64,000 nucleotides of DNA from Isochrysis galbana (Eukaryota; Haptophyta; Isochrysidales; Isochrysidaceae), in contig CM030931.1 of NCBI GenBank assembly GCA_018136815.1, positions 1,963,398 through 2,027,397 on the forward strand. The letters run 5' to 3'. The notes under the pieces are model-generated. The model made no database searches. It had not been told where the DNA came from and saw only the letters and a program-made list of their open reading frames with translations. Positions 60,673-64,000 of the stretch are shown here, piece after piece (position 1 is the first letter of the stretch; every line of letters starts with the position of its first letter). Position numbers and translations under genes: made by a program.

Positions 60673-62142
60673 ATGGTCAACCCGGGCAAGGTGCTCAAGG
60701 CGCGCAAGTCGAAGCGGCAGACGCTGCACGACAAGCACAAGATCGAACGCAAGGTCCGTGAGCACCACCGCAAGCTCCGGCGCGACGCGCGACGCGGCGT
60801 GGTGCGCGGGCGCAAGAAGAAGGACCCAGGCATCCCCAACTCGTGGCCCTTCAAGGCGCAGCTCGTGCAACAGCAGCAGGAGCAGCGCGAGACGCAGCTC
60901 GCTGCGATGATCGAGGCGCGCGAGGCCAAGAAGCGCGAGCGTGCCGCCGCCAAGGCCGCCGACGAGGCGCTGCAACGCGCGTCACAGAAGGCGGCGCGCT
61001 CGCGGCGGGACGCGAGGCGTAAGGCAGCTGCCTTCCTGCCGCTGCACGATGTGCTTGCCGACGCGACGGTGCTCCTGCTCGTGCTCGACGCGCGCGACCC
61101 GCTTGCCTGCCGCTGTGAAGCCCTCGAGGCCGCGCTTCGCGAGTGCGGAAAGCCCTACATCCTCGTGCTCAACAAGGCGGACCTTGTGCCGCTCGCTAGC
61201 CTCAAGGAATGGCTCGGCTGGCTGCGCGCGCGAGGCCCTGCGATCGCGATCGCCTCGGAGGGCGAGCAGGCTGCCGAGGGATTGAAGCCCCTGGCCGGTC
61301 TCCTCGAGAAGCTTGCGGGCAAGAAGGGCTCGAAGCGCACCGTGCAGGTCGGCGTCGTCGGCTTTGATGGTGTGGGGAAGCGCGCCTTGCTTCGCAACTT
61401 GCGCGAACTCGACCAAGTGGACCTCACGTTCGGATCGCGTGTTGAGTGGCTCGCCAAGCCGGCACGCCTACAGCCCCTCTCCTTCTCGCTAGGCGTGAAC
61501 GATGTGCTCCTTCGCCGCGCCACCCCCGAGGCCATCGCGCAGCCGGAGATGGCCGTCGGCGCTGTGCTTGAGCGCTGCGAGCGACGCCCACTGCTCAAAC
61601 ACTTGCAAATCGCAGCATTCGGTACGGACGACGAGTTCTTCGTGCGCTTCGGCTCGAAAGTGGGTGCTGAGAGCGCACGTGCGGCAGCCATCGCGGCGTT
61701 GCGCCACTGGGCGCGGGGCGAGATGCCTTTCTTCACGCGCGTCCCGCAGGACGAGGTGACGGACAATGAGAGTGCAGCGGCCACCGAGGCTTTGGCGCTC
61801 CTGAGTGACGATGTGAAGGCCCAACTCGAGCGGCGGGCATTGCCCTTGGACAAGGTCGCCAGGGCGGGCGTCGAGGGCTTTGTCCCACTTACGGCAGGCG
61901 AGGCCGAGGAGATCGACCTTTCGGTCGAGGATGAGTGGGACGAGGCTGACGTGGCAGGGGCGGGTGAGGAGGAGGGCAACGAGGTTGGTGAGGAGGACGA
62001 GGACATGGAGGAGGACGAGGACGAGGATGAGATTGGGGAGGTGGAGGGGGAAGAGAGCGGGGAGGAGGGCAATGAGGAAAGTGGGGGAGAGGAGGACACC
62101 GACGAGGAGGAGGAGGTCGACGACGAGGAGGAGGATGATTAG
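60673..62142 (+). CDS. GNL3: Nucleolar GTPase of the nucleostemin/GNL3 family
   Basis: A single exon encodes 489 residues. Residues 1-65 are a basic GNL3L/Grn1 domain (SKRQTLHDKHKIERKV; DPGIPNSWPFKAQL). A coiled, Ala/Arg-rich stretch precedes a circularly permuted GTPase domain: VLDARDP (137-143, G5), LVLNKADLV (164-172, G4) and then the P-loop region GVVGFDGVGKRALL (227-240, G1). The P-loop ends in G-K-R instead of G-K-S/T, and no D-x-P-G (G3) is visible, so nucleotide hydrolysis is doubtful. The C-terminal ~90 residues are Glu/Asp-rich. The family acts in late 60S ribosomal subunit maturation in the nucleolus. Confidence 0.88.
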   Translation: MVNPGKVLKARKSKRQTLHDKHKIERKVREHHRKLRRDARRGVVRGRKKKDPGIPNSWPFKAQLVQQQQEQRETQLAAMIEAREAKKRERAAAKAADEALQRASQKAARSRRDARRKAAAFLPLHDVLADATVLLLVLDARDPLACRCEALEAALRECGKPYILVLNKADLVPLASLKEWLGWLRARGPAIAIASEGEQAAEGLKPLAGLLEKLAGKKGSKRTVQVGVVGFDGVGKRALLRNLRELDQVDLTFGSRVEWLAKPARLQPLSFSLGVNDVLLRRATPEAIAQPEMAVGAVLERCERRPLLKHLQIAAFGTDDEFFVRFGSKVGAESARAAAIAALRHWARGEMPFFTRVPQDEVTDNESAAATEALALLSDDVKAQLERRALPLDKVARAGVEGFVPLTAGEAEEIDLSVEDEWDEADVAGAGEEEGNEVGEEDEDMEEDEDEDEIGEVEGEESGEEGNEESGGEEDTDEEEEVDDEEEDD

Positions 62143-62464
62143 CACTTCGGTTTGACGGCAGCATCGCCCTTACGAGATCAAGTCCCTGAGTCCTGTAGTT
62201 GTGTGCGTCCTTCCGCAATCTTTGCCGAATCGCCTGCCGGCCCTACTTGGGGCTGATCCTGCTTGTGTCCAGACTGACCACGAGCTGCTTGCAGCGGTGC
62301 GGTGTCCACGCACAATCACAAATCTGGAACACCATGAGCTTGTGCTTGCAGCCGGCTTGAACTTGGAGACGAACCGGGGAAAAGATTGTACTGACTAATC
62401 GTATTGCGAGACTTGTGATGCAGGGTTGATGTATGTAGCGCAGGTCTGATGTTTTCATAAATTA
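62143..62464. other. 3' flank of the GNL3-like gene
   Basis: No gene or repeat is recognised. Confidence 0.4.
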
Positions 62465-62720
62465 AACCGTCTGAAGATTCAAGCTACAACGAACTAGAAA
62501 AACCCAAGGACCCATCGCAATCACGGTGCTGCCTCACGTCATCGCCTCCTTTCCCCAAGCACACTACACTCCCTTGCTTGCTACTCTACTTCCGCCGCAT
62601 TCCTTTTCCCTCGGTTTCGGGGGTGGGCCCACATGCGATACGACGGGCCAGGCGCAAGGGGCGGACTGGGGCAGACCTGTTGGAAGTCTTAAGTCTTCCT
62701 GCGGACAAGTGTAAAGTGTA
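62465..62720 (-). repeat. Repeat family E, copy 4 (inverted)
   Basis: On the minus strand the core CTGCCCCAGTCCGCCCCTTG, then CGCCTGGCCCGTCGTATCGC (62671-62635), and the end TTGAATCTTCAGACGG (62484-62469) keep the order of copies 1 and 2. Confidence 0.8.
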
Positions 62721-62937
62721 AACGTGTAAACGCGCTCGTAATAACATACCGAGTCTACCGCCGAGGTCGAAGGAGGCTGCGACCTCAGGTTTGGTTGTTT
62801 TTTTGGCAAATACAAATACACCCATAAAGAGGGTATAACTTCTACTTCTACTCGCAGAGCATCCCCCCCCCCCCTTTTTCCACCCCCCGCCTCATCGCCG
62901 CTCCCTGCCTATTGCCCACCGCCCTCTCCGCCACCTC

Positions 62938-62968
<31 letters not shown>

Positions 62969-63146
62969 TCCCCCACGCTTCGTCGTGGGGGCTCCCGGGG
63001 GGCGTCTGGGGTCTGGGGCCCAAAGGGCATTGAATATGTGCTAGATAGATGATAGATGTAGTAGGGCGTCGAATAACCCCCGGAGGCGGCTTGCCTTCAT
63101 TTGGTCTCCTTTCCCTCAGGGTTTCTTCCCCTCCCTGTGGGGACTC
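62721..63146. other. Spacer with low-complexity tracts
   Basis: A C-run (62863-62875) and a (GCC)n trinucleotide tract (62942-62966). No gene is seen. Confidence 0.4.
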
Positions 63147-64000
63147 TCACCCTACCATGAGCCCCCCCGCGAGCACCCCCAAGGAGAGGCCCAGGAGCAC
63201 CCCGTACGCGACGAGAACGGCGTCGCCTTGGCTCGGCATGAGGGCGCGCCCCGAGAGGGCCTGGTAGACGCCCACGCCGAGCACGGCGTAGCCCGTCCCC
63301 TTGTGCGCGACCCGCCACACGGCGCGGCGTGTGGTGCGGGCGGCGGGCGTGCCGCGCACGAGCGCGTTGAGCGGCTGCAGCAGGGCGAGGGCGAAGGCGA
63401 CGATCCCGAGCGTGTGATGGGGGTGCGAGAAGTGGCGCCCTCGGGGCACCGACGCGACGACGAGCGCGACGCCGGCGGCGGCCACCGCAAGGCCGCTTCC
63501 CTGAGAGATCGGGGGGGGGGGAGTGCGTTGTTGGGGTTTCCTCCCTTTTTGGGTGGGAGGGAGGGCCGATGGGGGGGGGGGCGAGGAGGGAGAAACACAC
63601 CTGCACCACGCGATGCACACGGAGCCAGCGGCCGCCGGTGAGCCGGGAGCGCCAAGCGAGCGAGAAAAAGGCGCCCGAGGGGAGGAGCACGCCCCACGCG
63701 ACGGACATGAGCACACCGTGGGCGAGCAGCGGCAGGGTGGGCGGGGACGCGGAGGAAGGGGGCGAGGACGCGGGGGAGGAAGGGGGCGAGGGCGCGGAGA
63801 TAGGGGGCGAGGACACGGGGGAGGAAGGGGCCGAGAGAGGGGTCTTACCCACCGCGAGCGGCGGCGGCGCGCAGACAGGCATGCTCCTCGAGGTCCTCGA
63901 CGACTCGTCCCCCGCGAGCGAGATGTCGTCGGTAGAGAAGCCGAGCAGCTCGCCCTCGTCCACACCGACGCTCCACACGCAGCAGGGGTCCCCCAGCTCC
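63147..64000 (-). CDS. Cytochrome b561-domain protein (partial, 5' end beyond window)
   Basis: Two exons are visible: beyond 64000 to 63601, and 63500-63147 (intron 100 bp, phase 0). A Ser/Pro-rich linker (SSPASSPPSSASPP type) precedes five membrane helices. Four histidines that would bind two haems are present in the expected order: LAHGVLMSVAWG, RVHRVVQ, SHPHHTLGIVAF and WRVAHKGTGYAVL. This is the DOMON-associated or ferric-reductase-like b561 layout, a transmembrane electron carrier using ascorbate or a similar donor. What lies N-terminal (for example a DOMON domain) is outside the window. The C-terminus is complete. Confidence 0.85.
   Translation of the reverse strand, partial: SWGTPAACGASVWTRASCSASLPTTSRSRGTSRRGPRGACLSARRRRSRWVRPLSRPLPPPCPRPLSPRPRPLPPPRPRPLPPRPRPPCRCSPTVCSCPSRGACSSPRAPFSRSLGAPGSPAAAGSVCIAWCRCVSPSSPPPPSALPPTQKGRKPQQRTPPPPISQGSGLAVAAAGVALVVASVPRGRHFSHPHHTLGIVAFALALLQPLNALVRGTPAARTTRRAVWRVAHKGTGYAVLGVGVYQALSGRALMPSQGDAVLVAYGVLLGLSLGVLAGGLMVG

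Noticed and set aside
63700..63850. An intron in the cytochrome b561 linker (GTAAGACC at about 63846)
   Set aside because: A good donor, but no AG acceptor before the next exon end; the Ser/Pro linker reads through in frame.

Overview
This is a eukaryotic nuclear window from a flagellated, photosynthetic protist. The genes are GC-rich, separated by long repeat-laden stretches, and interrupted by short GT-AG introns (about 70-510 bp). Three genes are motile-cilium or IFT genes (DRC1, IFT121/WDR35, a CFAP337/WDR49-like protein). Two are typical of plastid-bearing cells (an LrgAB/PLGG1-type glycolate-glycerate transporter and an HY2-family bilin reductase), and several N-termini look like a signal peptide followed by a transit-like stretch, as in complex plastids. 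My best guess is a haptophyte or similar alga. This is inference only, because no rRNA or organelle marker is present.

Intact genes, left to right: an IGR-motif mitoribosomal protein (mS41-like, 1475-1974 +); PLGG1-like transporter (6244-4529 -); Rab escort protein (11367-9400 -); PPP4R4-like HEAT protein, six exons (16672-19854 +); GLT1D1-like glycosyltransferase (21707-20589 -); DRC1, five exons (27161-24723 -), divergent from IFT121, four exons (27976-32428 +); bilin reductase, two exons (37027-37977 +); a GT-A glycosyltransferase (38287-39339 +); a small protein with a CstF-64-C-like motif (44508-45089 +); CFAP337-like WD40/EF-hand protein, nine exons (53193-47779 -); an SLC35A-type nucleotide-sugar transporter, four exons (56833-55229 -); a GNL3/nucleostemin-like GTPase (60673-62142 +); and a cytochrome b561 protein running off the right edge (64000-63147 -). 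Exon joins were made by eye from GT/AG sites, reading phase and family resemblance.

The gene-poor parts (1-1.4, 2-4.3, 6.3-9.1, 11.4-15.7, 22-24.5, 32.5-36.7, 39.4-44, 45-47.7, 53.4-55, 57-60 and 62.4-63 kb) are a layered set of mobile elements. I could delimit an IS5/Harbinger-like element with 33-bp terminal inverted repeats and a TAA duplication (12465-15487); a 5'-truncated non-LTR retrotransposon with a 16-bp target duplication (2325-3134) and a longer relative at 58-59.4 kb; a composite retroposon with a 17-bp duplication (33093-33958) inside a Gypsy-like relic; two intact hAT-type MITEs with perfect 8-bp duplications (34927-35400; 58249-58709, nested in the LINE copy); and a shorter MITE with a 9-bp duplication (11536-11725). 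There is also an orphan piggyBac-like cysteine-rich tail and about a dozen dispersed repeat families.

The most unusual signals are in this mobile fraction. Several hAT-like elements share a TAGGGC..GG-type terminus, but each is followed by its own palindromic 'word' repeated many times. Two decayed coding regions each carry an exact 8-bp tandem duplication that shifts the frame, as an hAT excision footprint would. The transposon at 12.5-15.5 kb carries a scrambled cargo that includes two ankyrin fragments joined head to head.
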